This document shows positions 29,009-37,271 of a stretch of 64,000 nt of DNA, piece after piece. Source of the DNA: JAICMB01 sp963838885 (lineage in GTDB: Bacteria; Acidobacteriota; Terriglobia; Bryobacterales; Bryobacteraceae); NCBI GenBank assembly GCA_963838885.1, contig CAWITB010000018.1:1-64000 (forward strand). The letters are read 5' to 3'. Below the pieces are notes generated by a model. That model was not told the origin of the DNA. It saw only the letters and a list, made by a program, of their open reading frames with translations, and made no database searches. The stretch's first letter is position 1; every line of letters starts with the position of its first letter. Made by a program: the position numbers and the translations under genes.

Positions 29009-29767
29009 ATGCCGATCGATCTCGAACAGCTTCAATCCCGCATGCCCGGCCGCATTATCGAATGGCATGAAGCGACCGGCTCGACCATGGCCGAAGCCGC
29101 GCGTTTGGCCGCCGCAGGATGCCCCCACGGAACCGTCGCCGGCGCCGACGAGCAGACCGCCGGCATCGGGCGCTACGGTCGTCACTGGCATTCGGAGCCG
29201 GATGCCGGCATCTACATGTCGGTCGTGCTGCGTCCGCCTTTCGGCATGACGAAGTTGCCGGTTATCACGCTCGCCCTGGGGCTTGCCGTAGTCGATTCCG
29301 TCCACAAGACGACGGACATTAAGTGCGATCTGCGTTGGCCCAACGACGTCCTGATCGGGAACAGGAAATGCTGCGGAATTCTGACGCAGTTTGAGCCGCC
29401 CGCAATAATCGCCGGCATCGGCATCAACGTGAATCACGTTTCGTTTCCGCCCGAAATCGCCGAACTGGCGACATCGCTGCGCATCGCCGGCGGACGCGTC
29501 TACGCGCGCGAGCAGATTATCGAGGAGCTGCTGACGGCCATCGACGCCTACTGCGGACTTCTCGCGAGCGAAGGCCCGGACGCTATCCTGCGCGCCTTCG
29601 CGCAAGCATCGAGCTACGTGGCGGGCCGCCGCGTCGCCGTCGACCAAGGCGATTCCGTTCTTCATGGCGTTACCGCTGGCCTGAATTCCTCCGGCTTCCT
29701 GTTGCTCCGCGACGATCGCGGAAAGCAACACCAGATCGTCGCGGGAGGCGTGCGGCCGTGCTCTTAG
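29009..29767 (+). CDS. birA: Biotin--[acetyl-CoA-carboxylase] ligase
   Basis: Activates biotin with ATP and attaches it to the biotin carrier protein. The 252-residue protein has EATGSTMAEAARLAA, the biotinyl-AMP loop AGIGRYGRHWHS (GRxGRxW), ALGLAVVDSV, LRWPNDVLIGNRKCCGIL with the catalytic lysine region, AIIAGIGINVN, and a short C-terminal SH3-like domain (VAGRRVAVDQGDSVLHGVTA). There is no N-terminal helix-turn-helix, so it is a ligase only and not the biotin repressor type. The stop lies inside coaX (10-base overlap). Confidence 0.93.
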   Translation: MPIDLEQLQSRMPGRIIEWHEATGSTMAEAARLAAAGCPHGTVAGADEQTAGIGRYGRHWHSEPDAGIYMSVVLRPPFGMTKLPVITLALGLAVVDSVHKTTDIKCDLRWPNDVLIGNRKCCGILTQFEPPAIIAGIGINVNHVSFPPEIAELATSLRIAGGRVYAREQIIEELLTAIDAYCGLLASEGPDAILRAFAQASSYVAGRRVAVDQGDSVLHGVTAGLNSSGFLLLRDDRGKQHQIVAGGVRPCS

Positions 29768-30510
29768 CGATCGACGCCGGCAACAGTCACATCACGATCG
29801 GTCTCTTCGATAGCGATCGACTCGAAAACACGTGGCGCCTGCGCACGATTCGGGAGCAAACCTCGGACGAGCTCGGCATCTATATGCGCAACCTGTTCGA
29901 TCCGGCCCGGATCGATGCCGTGATCGTCGCCAGCGTCGTTCCCCCGCTCGATGGCTCGCTCGCCGGCATGGCGCGCGATTACTTCGGCCGGGAAGCGATG
30001 TTCATCACGCCGGACACGGATATCGGTATGCCGGTCTTGTACGACAATCCGCTTGAAGTCGGCGCCGATCGCGTCGTGAACGGCGTCGCCGCGCACAACC
30101 TTTATGGCGCGCCTTGCGTTGTCGCCGACCTGGGCACGACCATCAACTTCGATGTCGTCTCGCGGAACGGAGAATATCGCGGCGGCCTGATCTGCCCTGG
30201 AATCGGCATTTCCATTCAATCGCTCGCCGCCAGAACGGCGCGCCTGCCCGCCGTCGATTTCCGCCGGCCGGCGAAGTTGATCGGATCGAATACGGTCGGA
30301 AGCATTCAGGCCGGCCTGTACTACGGATTCACGGGCATGATTGACGCCATTCTCGACCGCCTCATCGCCGAGCTGGGGCCGGACACGAAGACGGTGGCGA
30401 CCGGCGGGCAGGCGCATCTCATCAAACAGGGGTCGCGCAGCATTCAAATCGTGAATGAAGACCTCACGCTGCAGGGCCTCGAAATGATATGGCGGCGGAA
30501 CAAGAAGTAG
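29758..30510 (+). CDS. coaX: Type III pantothenate kinase
   Basis: Phosphorylates pantothenate, the first step of coenzyme A synthesis. The 250-residue ASKHA-fold protein has the phosphate-1 motif LLAIDAGNSHITIGLFD, the substrate motif ADRVVNGVAAHNLYG, the phosphate-2 motif VVADLGTTINFDVVS, and TVGSIQAGLYYGFTGMIDAI with ATGGQAHLI. Type III enzymes need a monovalent cation and are not inhibited by CoA (family knowledge). The start is GTG at 29758, overlapping the end of birA. The next gene starts 22 bases before its stop. Confidence 0.93.
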   Translation: MLLAIDAGNSHITIGLFDSDRLENTWRLRTIREQTSDELGIYMRNLFDPARIDAVIVASVVPPLDGSLAGMARDYFGREAMFITPDTDIGMPVLYDNPLEVGADRVVNGVAAHNLYGAPCVVADLGTTINFDVVSRNGEYRGGLICPGIGISIQSLAARTARLPAVDFRRPAKLIGSNTVGSIQAGLYYGFTGMIDAILDRLIAELGPDTKTVATGGQAHLIKQGSRSIQIVNEDLTLQGLEMIWRRNKK

Positions 30511-31185
30511 GCTGGCCTTCAAACTACTTCAACTACTTCACGGAGGTCGAAGAACATTTCCAGCGCGCGCGCGGCACGGCGCTGTTTCTGCTTTCGCCTC
30601 TCGATTGGGCGCTGATCGAAACCTGGAAGGATTCGGGCGTTCCGCTCGAAGCCGTTCTGCGTGGAATCGACGCCGCCTTCGAGAAATGGCGTGGCAACAA
30701 GAAGCGCATTGAAGCGATCAATTCCGTGGCTTACTGCACCCAAGCCGTTATGTCCGAAGCGCGTACGATGGCCGGCCTTGCGCCAGCCTCGCACGAGCGT
30801 GCGCCGCCGGCAGGCGCCCTTTAGCCTCGATGACCTGAAATCATTTCTGACCGCCAACGCCGCGCAGCTTCGTCCCTTGCCCGAGTACGCCGCCATCGCC
30901 AGCGCTCTCGACCGCCTCCTCGCCGATGCCGATGCCCTCTTTGCCGACCTGGAGCAGATGGAACAGCGCCTCACCGCGCTCGAAGATAAGATGACCGCCA
31001 TCGCCCGCGCTCGCCAAAGCGAGGAAGATCTGTTTCAAGCCCGCCGCGATCTCGATTCGCAACTGCGGCCCTATCGCGGCAAGATGTCGGCGGAGCAGCT
31101 CTCCATGTTAGAGCGGCAATACTTCGCGCGCCGACTTTTCGAGTCCGCCGGCTTGCCTCGTCTGAGCTTGTTTTATTTGCGATAG
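30489..31185 (+). CDS. Conserved protein of unknown function downstream of coaX (one frame break)
   Basis: The first part (from GWPSNYFNYFTEVEEHFQRA) contains an aromatic-rich start and FLLSPLDWALIETWKDSGVP and EAVLRGIDAAFEKW. The second part is mostly alpha-helical and coiled-coil-prone (ASALDRLLADADALFADLEQ, FQARRDLDSQLRPYRGKMSA). They are in different frames, joined at 30810-30813, where GCAG stands for an Ala codon (APPA|APFSLDDLKSFL). With that read as one codon the protein has about 230 residues. It overlaps the end of coaX by 22 bases, so it is probably in the same operon. I do not recognise the family. The charged helical C-terminus suggests a scaffold or regulatory role, which is only an inference. 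Confidence 0.65.
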
Positions 31186-31203
31186 TGGTAAACTCGCAGG
31201 CAC

Positions 31204-32460
31204 ATGAGCGCGGCAACGCCGTCGTCCCGGTCGAGCCGAAGCGTCACGGGCGTCGAATGGGCCGCCCTGATCCTTCTCGTCGTCTCCGTCGGCATCAACT
31301 ACGTAGATCGCGGCAATCTCTCGGTCGCGGGCGTAGCGCTCAAGAACGAGCTGCGCCTCAACGGCGAGCAGCTCGGTTGGCTGCTGTCGGCCTTCTTCTG
31401 GAGCTACGCCAGTTTTCAGATGATTTCCGGCTGGCTCATCGACCGCTACAACGTCGTCTGGGTCTACGCCGCCGGATATTTCATATGGTCCGTCGCAACG
31501 CTTCTCACCGGCGCGGCAACAGGTTTTGTCATGCTGTTCGCGCTGCGGCTGCTGCTCGGCATCGGCGAGTCCTGCGCTTATCCGTCCTACTCGAAAATTA
31601 TCGCGGCGGGGTTTCCCGAACGCCAGCGCGGGATCGCAAACGGGTTGATCGATGCCGGATCGAAGCTAGGTCCTGCGATCGGTGTCCTCGCGGGAGGGCT
31701 GGTGCTCGACCGGCTGGGCTGGCGCTGGCTTTTCATTCTGGTTGGCGCCGCCAGTATGCTCTGGCTGATTCCGTGGGCCGCCATCGCCGGCCATATCAAG
31801 ACGGGCGTCTCGGCGCATCTGGCGGAAGGTCGCGCCGACGCAGCCGGATTTGGCGAAATATTCGGCCGCCGCGAGGCCTGGGGCACTTTCATCGGCTTAT
31901 TTTGCGCAAATTATGGCTGGTATTTTCTGATCACGTGGCTCCCGCCGTACTTTATGCTGGAGCGCCATTACAGCACATCCATGATGGCGCGTATCGGCTC
32001 GCTTCCGTTTTGGTCCATTGCGGCCGGCGCGCTAATCGGCGGATTTTTGTCCGATTTTTGGGTCGACCACGGCGGAACTCCGACGCTGGTGCGCAAGACT
32101 TTCGTCATCGGCGGCTTACTATTGTTCGCCGCGATATTTCTGCCTGGAGCGATGGTGAAAGATCCTACGCTCTCGTTATGGTTGATCGTGACCGCAAGCT
32201 TCTGTTTCGGCCTTTTCAGCTCCAACCACTGGGCCATTACGCAGACGCTTGCCGGGACCGCCGCCGCGGGCAGATGGACCGGGATTCAGAACACGTCGGG
32301 CAACATCGCCGGCATCCTTGTTCCGGTGATTACGGGGCGAATTTACGACGTCACCGGCCATTTTATCTGGGCAATTGCCTCCGTTTGCGGTCTCGTTTTG
32401 CTGGGAGCGCTGGCCTATTTATTCATGGTTCCCAGGGTTGAGCCGGTCTCCTGGGCGTGA
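31204..32460 (+). CDS. MFS transporter, anion:cation symporter (ACS)-like
   Basis: A 418-residue transporter with 12 predicted helices. The N-terminal half has the ACS-type GINYVDRGNLSVAGVALKNE, SAFFWSYASFQMISGWLIDR and the R-rich loop region LLGIGESCAYPSYSKIIAAG. The second half includes NYGWYFLITWLPPYFMLERH and NTSGNIAGILVPVITGRIYD. The group moves organic anions such as sugar acids or dicarboxylates with protons; the substrate cannot be read from the sequence. The frame is intact. An equally long open frame one base earlier is a shadow. The gene begins 18 bases after the preceding gene's stop. Confidence 0.88.
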   Translation: MSAATPSSRSSRSVTGVEWAALILLVVSVGINYVDRGNLSVAGVALKNELRLNGEQLGWLLSAFFWSYASFQMISGWLIDRYNVVWVYAAGYFIWSVATLLTGAATGFVMLFALRLLLGIGESCAYPSYSKIIAAGFPERQRGIANGLIDAGSKLGPAIGVLAGGLVLDRLGWRWLFILVGAASMLWLIPWAAIAGHIKTGVSAHLAEGRADAAGFGEIFGRREAWGTFIGLFCANYGWYFLITWLPPYFMLERHYSTSMMARIGSLPFWSIAAGALIGGFLSDFWVDHGGTPTLVRKTFVIGGLLLFAAIFLPGAMVKDPTLSLWLIVTASFCFGLFSSNHWAITQTLAGTAAAGRWTGIQNTSGNIAGILVPVITGRIYDVTGHFIWAIASVCGLVLLGALAYLFMVPRVEPVSWA

Positions 32461-32514
32461 AATAACCCTGAAACGAGGCGCCTGAATGTACGTCATTAAA
32501 ATTATGGCAATATA

Positions 32515-32534
32515 ACGCCGACGGAATTCGGCGT
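32515..32534. terminator. Hairpin between convergent MFS and FAD-oxidoreductase genes
   Basis: ACGCCGA-CGGAAT-TCGGCGT forms a perfect 7-bp stem with a 6-base loop. It lies 55 bases after the MFS stop and 68 bases after the convergent gene's stop. There is no run of T on either side, so Rho-independent termination is uncertain, but the position fits a bidirectional transcript end. Confidence 0.4.
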
Positions 32535-32602
32535 GCCAAGAATTAGGCTCCGTATCGCGCGAGCGATACTTAGCCGGCCGGTGGGTATCTTCCTCCGAGT
32601 AC

Positions 32603-33589
32603 TCACCGGCTTAATGTTGCCGGTCGCGTTAGCCGCAATAACCATTTCCCTGGAACGAACGGCGCCATGTATTCTCCCCATCCGCCCGCTACCGCCAGGC
32701 GGAAGGCGCTCGAGATGGCGAATGGCCGCGCCACCCGCTCGCGGCACTCCCGAAGGTAAGCCTCCACCGTTGTGCCTTGCGCCGCCGCCCTCCCCGCCAA
32801 CGATCCCGTCAGGAGCGCCGTGAGGATGCCCGACCCCGTGAATGGATCGATAAAGGAAAGCGCGTCCCCCGCCGGATACGCCTCGAGCGGCGCATCAAAG
32901 TGCGTTTCAAAAACAAGCGGGCCGGCCATCAGCCAGTCCATCTTACGGCACAGGGGATCGAGACGGGCCCGCAAGGGCGGGAAATCGCGCAGCAATCCGT
33001 CAATTTCGAAATTATGCGCGCGCAGAACGTGCTCCGGCCCGAGGCCGCACACGTTCGTGATCCCATTCTCAACGGTGTTGATGCCGACATAACATCCGTT
33101 GAAGAAATAAAGCTCTACGGCATCGTCGCAAGGCCCTTCAAAGTGCGCTTTGAATCCAAACAACCGGCGTCCCCGCGGCGCGATCGCCTTGCGGCCGTGC
33201 GCCATCACGGCGCCGGGTGCGTATCCTCCCAACCCGTTCACGACCGTGGCGCCACGCTTCCGCGCGGCATCGAAGAGCACGTGGTCGAACTTATAGCGGC
33301 TCATCCCGTAAGCGGCCTCGGGCAATAGGCAGCGCTTCTCGCGCGAGCGGAAACGGAGCACCAGACGCCTTATAGTTGCCGGGGATGCCGCCGCAAATTC
33401 TCCGCCTACGCCAAGGCTCTCGAGTAACGCGGCAATCTCGGTCGAGAGAAACTCGCCGCAGACCTTATGACGCGGGAAGCGCGATTTTTCGTAAATGGTG
33501 GCCCCCGCGCCGTGCTGCAATACCCGCAGCGCCGCGGACGAACCGGCGGGTCCGCCGCCCACGATAGGAATCTCGCGCCATGGGCGCAC
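32603..33589 (-). CDS. FAD-dependent oxidoreductase, geranylgeranyl-reductase-like
   Basis: About 328 residues. The dinucleotide-binding motif IPIVGGGPAGSSAALRVLQH at the N-terminus is followed by FPRHKVCGEFLS (the K-x-C-G-E motif of geranylgeranyl reductase and halogenase relatives) and RYKFDHVLFDAARKRGATVV. The second FAD motif reads GDALSFIDPFTGSGILTALL. Members saturate isoprenoid chains or hydroxylate and halogenate aromatic substrates; the reaction here is not determined. GTG at 33589 is preferred because the Rossmann fold starts nine residues later. The sorbosone dehydrogenase-like gene starts 76 bases away and is divergent. Confidence 0.8.
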   Translation of the reverse strand: MRPWREIPIVGGGPAGSSAALRVLQHGAGATIYEKSRFPRHKVCGEFLSTEIAALLESLGVGGEFAAASPATIRRLVLRFRSREKRCLLPEAAYGMSRYKFDHVLFDAARKRGATVVNGLGGYAPGAVMAHGRKAIAPRGRRLFGFKAHFEGPCDDAVELYFFNGCYVGINTVENGITNVCGLGPEHVLRAHNFEIDGLLRDFPPLRARLDPLCRKMDWLMAGPLVFETHFDAPLEAYPAGDALSFIDPFTGSGILTALLTGSLAGRAAAQGTTVEAYLRECRERVARPFAISSAFRLAVAGGWGEYMAPFVPGKWLLRLTRPATLSR

Positions 33590-33664
33590 CTCCGGCACTA
33601 TAGCACTGGTCTTCTCGCGAGCGGCATGGGCAACCCAGGATCTCGATAAACTGGATGCAAGGCC

Positions 33665-34864
33665 ATGGTCAATCAAAAAAATTCACTCGCAGCCGCGGCG
33701 TTCGCGATCGCCGCCACCGCCGTTTTCGCGGCCGGACAAGATCAACAGTACGAGGCGAAGTTGCCGCCGCCCTACGCAACGCCTTCCTCCGATAATCATC
33801 CGGTCGTGATCACGCGTCCCGAAGGCGCTCAGCTTCAAGTTCCTCACGGCTTCCAAATCGAGGAATACGCCAGTGGGTTCCAGCAGCCGCGCTACATGCT
33901 GCTCGGACCCAATAACGAGATCCTGTTGAGCGACAGCGCCGGAGGAACCGTTTACGTCCTGACGAACAACAACGGCTCTTACAAAAATCCGCAGCGGAAA
34001 GCGATTCTGAAGGGCCTCGAGCGGCCTTATGGTTTGGCCTTGTGGCAAGGGTATCTCTACGTGGGCGAGCCGAGCTCCGTGAAGCGCTACAAATTCGACG
34101 CGAAGAGTATGACCGCCGATTCTCACGGCGAGCAGATCGCATCTTTCCCGGGCACTCATCATTGGACGCGCAGTCTGCTCTTCGATGCAAAGGGCGAGAA
34201 GCTGTACGTTGGCGTGGGCTCCGGCTCGAATGACGACACCGGTGAGGATCCCCGGCGCGCCGCGATCAACCGCTACAATCCGGACGGTAGCGGACACGAG
34301 ATTTTCGCTTCCGGCACGCGCAATCCCATCGGCTTGCACTGGTATCCGGGAACGGACACGCTGTGGGCCGCCGTGCAGGAGCGCGATACGCTTGGCGATA
34401 ATCTCGTGCCGGACTATTTCACTCATATCCAGCAGGGCGGGTTTTATGGCTGGCCCTACGCCTACGCCGGACCTCACGAAGATCCCATCAACAAAGGCAA
34501 GAGGACCGATCTCGTAAAGAAAACGATTCCCGGCGACATCCTGCTGCAATCGCACGTCGCCGTGCTCGATTTTACTTTCTACACGGGCAAACAATTTCCT
34601 CGCGAGTACCAGGGCGGCGCCTTCCTGGCCTTTCACGGATCCTGGAACCGTTCACAGCGCGTGGGCTACGAGGTCGCGTTCGTTCCCTTTGCGAATGGCA
34701 AGCCCAGCGGCGCGGTGCGCGATTTCATGACCGGCTGGTTGGTCTCGCCGGGATCGAAAGATGTATGGGGGCGTCCCGTTGCAGTACTGCAACTCCCCGA
34801 TGGAAGTCTGCTGGTTAGCGACGACGGCGGCAAAAAGATCTGGCGAATTGCCTACAAGGGCTAA
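33665..34864 (+). CDS. PQQ-type sorbosone/glucose dehydrogenase-like secreted protein
   Basis: A 399-residue exported beta-propeller. The signal peptide (MVNQKNSLAAAAFAIAATAV) is followed by the soluble glucose/sorbosone dehydrogenase pattern: VPHGFQIEEYASGFQQPRYM, LERPYGLALWQGYLYVGEPS, HHWTRSLLFDAKGEKLYVGV, ASGTRNPIGLHWYPGTD and GGFYGWPYAYAGPHEDP. These include the GxxRNP(x)G-type motif and conserved His residues. Such enzymes oxidise sugars or aldehydes in the periplasm with PQQ; the substrate and cofactor are not proven here. It is divergent from the FAD oxidoreductase and convergent with infC. Confidence 0.85.
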   Translation: MVNQKNSLAAAAFAIAATAVFAAGQDQQYEAKLPPPYATPSSDNHPVVITRPEGAQLQVPHGFQIEEYASGFQQPRYMLLGPNNEILLSDSAGGTVYVLTNNNGSYKNPQRKAILKGLERPYGLALWQGYLYVGEPSSVKRYKFDAKSMTADSHGEQIASFPGTHHWTRSLLFDAKGEKLYVGVGSGSNDDTGEDPRRAAINRYNPDGSGHEIFASGTRNPIGLHWYPGTDTLWAAVQERDTLGDNLVPDYFTHIQQGGFYGWPYAYAGPHEDPINKGKRTDLVKKTIPGDILLQSHVAVLDFTFYTGKQFPREYQGGAFLAFHGSWNRSQRVGYEVAFVPFANGKPSGAVRDFMTGWLVSPGSKDVWGRPVAVLQLPDGSLLVSDDGGKKIWRIAYKG

Positions 34865-34886
34865 AGCGGGGCGATCGCGTTAATTC

Positions 34887-35501
34887 CTACTGCGCCGTGG
34901 CGCTCGGCGGAGCCTGCGGAGATTCTTTGGCGGACTTTTCCTTCGGTGCAGCCTGTTGCTTCACGGGGCTGATCAGAACGTGGGCGTTGCGGCCCTCCAG
35001 TTTCGGCTGTCCTTCGATTGATCCGACCTGAGAAAGGTCTTGCGCGAAACGCAGCAGTAGCTTCTTGCCCAGATCGACGTGCGCGATCTCGCGCCCGCGG
35101 AACTGCACCACGGCCTTAACGCGATTGCCTTCCTTGAGGAACCGCATGGCGTGGTTCTTCTTGAATTCGTAATCGTGATCGTCGGTGTTCGGGCGGAATT
35201 TCAGCTCCTTCACCTGGATTACGTGCTGTTTCTTGCGCGCGTCGTGCTGTTTTTTCTTGTTCTCGTACTGCCACTGGCCATAATCCATGGCCTTGGCGAC
35301 GGGGGGTTCCGCGGTGGGCGCGATGAGGATCAGATCGAGTCCCAGGTCGCGCGCTTTGTGAACGGCTTGGAGCGTGGGCATGACCTCCACGCTGCCATCG
35401 GGAAAGACCGCGCGAACTTCACGCGCGCGGATGGCCTCGTTCACGTTCTCCCGAATTCTGGGTCTGGGGCCGCGGGGTGGATAGCTTCTGGGCGGATTCA
35501 T
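34887..35501 (-). CDS. infC: Translation initiation factor IF-3
   Basis: Binds the 30S subunit and secures start-codon selection. In 204 residues the N-domain (RIRENVNEAIRAREVRAVFP, ALQAVHKARDLGLDLILIAP), linker (VAKAMDYGQWQYENKKKQHD) and C-domain (VIQVKELKFRPNTDDHDYEF, NRVKAVVQFRGREIAHVDLG) are all present. A charged tail (EKSAKESPQAPPSATAQ) extends beyond the core. The ATG at 35501 lacks an evident Shine-Dalgarno sequence, and infC often uses unusual starts, so the true start could lie slightly upstream. rpmI and rplT, the usual partners, are not adjacent. Confidence 0.93.
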   Translation of the reverse strand: MNPPRSYPPRGPRPRIRENVNEAIRAREVRAVFPDGSVEVMPTLQAVHKARDLGLDLILIAPTAEPPVAKAMDYGQWQYENKKKQHDARKKQHVIQVKELKFRPNTDDHDYEFKKNHAMRFLKEGNRVKAVVQFRGREIAHVDLGKKLLLRFAQDLSQVGSIEGQPKLEGRNAHVLISPVKQQAAPKEKSAKESPQAPPSATAQ

Positions 35502-35655
35502 CGGGAGAAGCTGGGACGAATTGTCGAATAGATCATTGACTCGATGACGACTCCTTGGAAAGGAACACTTTTAACTATCGTACCCGATCTTATCAAAATC
35601 GCTTGGATTGGGTCGAGTCCCAAATGAATCGCGAGGAGGCGCCCGGCGAACTTAT

Positions 35656-36069
35656 TCATCCGAACGCTACCTGTGCGATCACAAGCTGCGGCATCCCATT
35701 GTTCCAACTCTCCGGAATATCGTCGAACGCCAGGCGGAAGCGCCGCGATTCGCCCGGCTTCAGCGGCCTCTTAACCAGCGTCGCGCGTTCGCGGAGTATC
35801 ATCATGCCGCGAAGGTCGTAAAAGAGACACGTCACGTCTACCCGCTCCACGGTGCGATTCCCGGCGTTCTTGACGTTTCCCTCTATCTCGGTCAGCGTCT
35901 GCCGCGCGTAGCTCTCCCGGGCCTGCATGTGGACGTCGCTGAGTTGCAGGTTGCGAACGTAGGCCTTGCCATTCGCCGTCAGGCGCGGCTCGTCCGTCTG
36001 CCGCCGCGAGCACCCCGGCAGGATCGTCGCGGCGATTGCAAGGCATGCTATCGCGAGTCTACACGCCAC
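35656..36069 (-). CDS. Lipoprotein of unknown function with FxLYD-like beta-sandwich
   Basis: A 137-residue lipoprotein. The signal peptide MACRLAIACLAIAATILPGC ends in a lipobox (LPGC). The mature part, TLTEIEGNVKNAGNRTVERV then VTCLFYDLRGMMILRERATL and RPLKPGESRRFRLAFDDIPE, follows the pattern of FxLYD/DUF3426-type domains (an extracellular immunoglobulin-like fold that comments on 'free' versus bound partner change). No enzymatic residues stand out. It lies upstream of infC on the same strand with a 150-base gap. Confidence 0.75.
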   Translation of the reverse strand: MACRLAIACLAIAATILPGCSRRQTDEPRLTANGKAYVRNLQLSDVHMQARESYARQTLTEIEGNVKNAGNRTVERVDVTCLFYDLRGMMILRERATLVKRPLKPGESRRFRLAFDDIPESWNNGMPQLVIAQVAFG

Positions 36070-36332
36070 TGATGGTCATCTCCTGGACCGCAAGCACCCG
36101 GCGCCGCGGAATCCCCAAGCTCCCGGTCGCTTCCGGCTCGTGCCAACCGGCATCGCTGTAAGATTCCTGCAACATATTATGCCCCACGCCGCCTGGGTTT
36201 CCGCGCCGCGTCGCAATTCAGCAGCCACTTCATCAGCTTGCCGGGGCCGATTGCCGCCGTACAGGAGGCCTGCTTGCGATCCGGCCGCGCGGAAGCCGCG
36301 CGATGTTCTGGATCATCTGGGGAGAGCGTTTC

Positions 36333-36794
36333 TTAATTGGGATCCCCGGCCCGCGCGCTCTTGACGATTACCAGTTCCAGATCGGAATAGCAGCGCACGG
36401 CGTCGAGAAAACGGGTCCAGCTCAGCGGCTTCAGCAGATAGCTGTTGTGGGGAAGGCCGTAGGTTTTCACTAATGACTGCCGCTCGACCGGAGATGTCGT
36501 CAGCACAACCACGGGAATGTCGCGCAGATCCGCGTCCGTCTTCAACTCCGCCAGGACTTCATTCCCGCTCTTCTTCGGTAGATTCAGATCCAGAAGAATC
36601 AGGTCGGGGCGCGCCGCGTCTTTGTATCGCCCTTCCTGCCGTAAGTACAGGAGCGCCGCCTCGCCATCCATTACCACGCTTGTGGTGTTTTGGATTCTCC
36701 CTTCCTTGAGCGCCTCGCGCGCCCAACGGACGTCGGCCGGATTGTCTTCGACCATCAAAATCTCGATCGGATTGCAACGCGTCCCGGTTTCCAT
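36333..36794 (-). CDS. Single-domain response regulator (Rcp1-like)
   Basis: A 153-residue stand-alone receiver: IEILMVEDNPADVRWAREAL (acidic pocket E-D), PDLILLDLNLPKKSGNEVLA (phospho-acceptor Asp in LLDLNLP), DIPVVVLTTSPVE (Thr) and NSYLLKPLSW (Lys). This is the group that pairs with phytochrome-type or hybrid kinases encoded elsewhere; no kinase is adjacent. ATG at 36794 gives the usual length. An in-frame extension upstream adds ~50 residues of low similarity and is rejected. Confidence 0.9.
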   Translation of the reverse strand: METGTRCNPIEILMVEDNPADVRWAREALKEGRIQNTTSVVMDGEAALLYLRQEGRYKDAARPDLILLDLNLPKKSGNEVLAELKTDADLRDIPVVVLTTSPVERQSLVKTYGLPHNSYLLKPLSWTRFLDAVRCYSDLELVIVKSARAGDPN

Positions 36795-37271
36795 TTCAAC
36801 CGCCTCACCCCAAGGCGTTCTTCGCGAGTCGAACGGTCCCTTCGGATGAATTTGTTCCACAACTCTTTTCCGAATTGCCGGCCGTATCCTGCTACTCTTC
36901 GACGGCGAAGCGCCCGTAATCGTTTCGAAGATGCCCGTTGGAGCGGTCAAGGATTTCCCCGCGCGAGCGGACCTGCCCTCAGCGGCATGCGCGGGAATGG
37001 AGAATCAGTGCCGGAAGGCATGGCCCATGTTGGCTATCCCGCGATCGCCTGAAGCATTCCGCGCCTCAGACTCGGGCTCCTGCCGAAGCTAGTGGTCGGC
37101 GGCAAACAGAATGGGCATTGTCGTCTGCGCCCGCAAGACCGCTTCGTGATGGGTCGCAGCTCGGTAAGTCGTTTTTATCGCGAGATGACGTTTGCGAGCC
37201 GCGTGGGTCAGCAAACGGTTTATCGCCGGCCTATAAACGTCACAATCTCGGTCGCACTGCATTATCAGGCC
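36795..37271. other. Intergenic, no recognisable gene
   Basis: About 480 bases between the response-regulator start and the 3' end of the peptidase gene. Open frames on the plus strand show no family motif or ribosome binding site. I see no RNA gene. Confidence 0.4.

Noticed and set aside
31185..32441. A 418-residue open frame almost coextensive with the MFS transporter in another frame
   Set aside because: Arg/His/Gly-rich composition with no membrane helices; a typical GC-rich shadow of the transporter gene.
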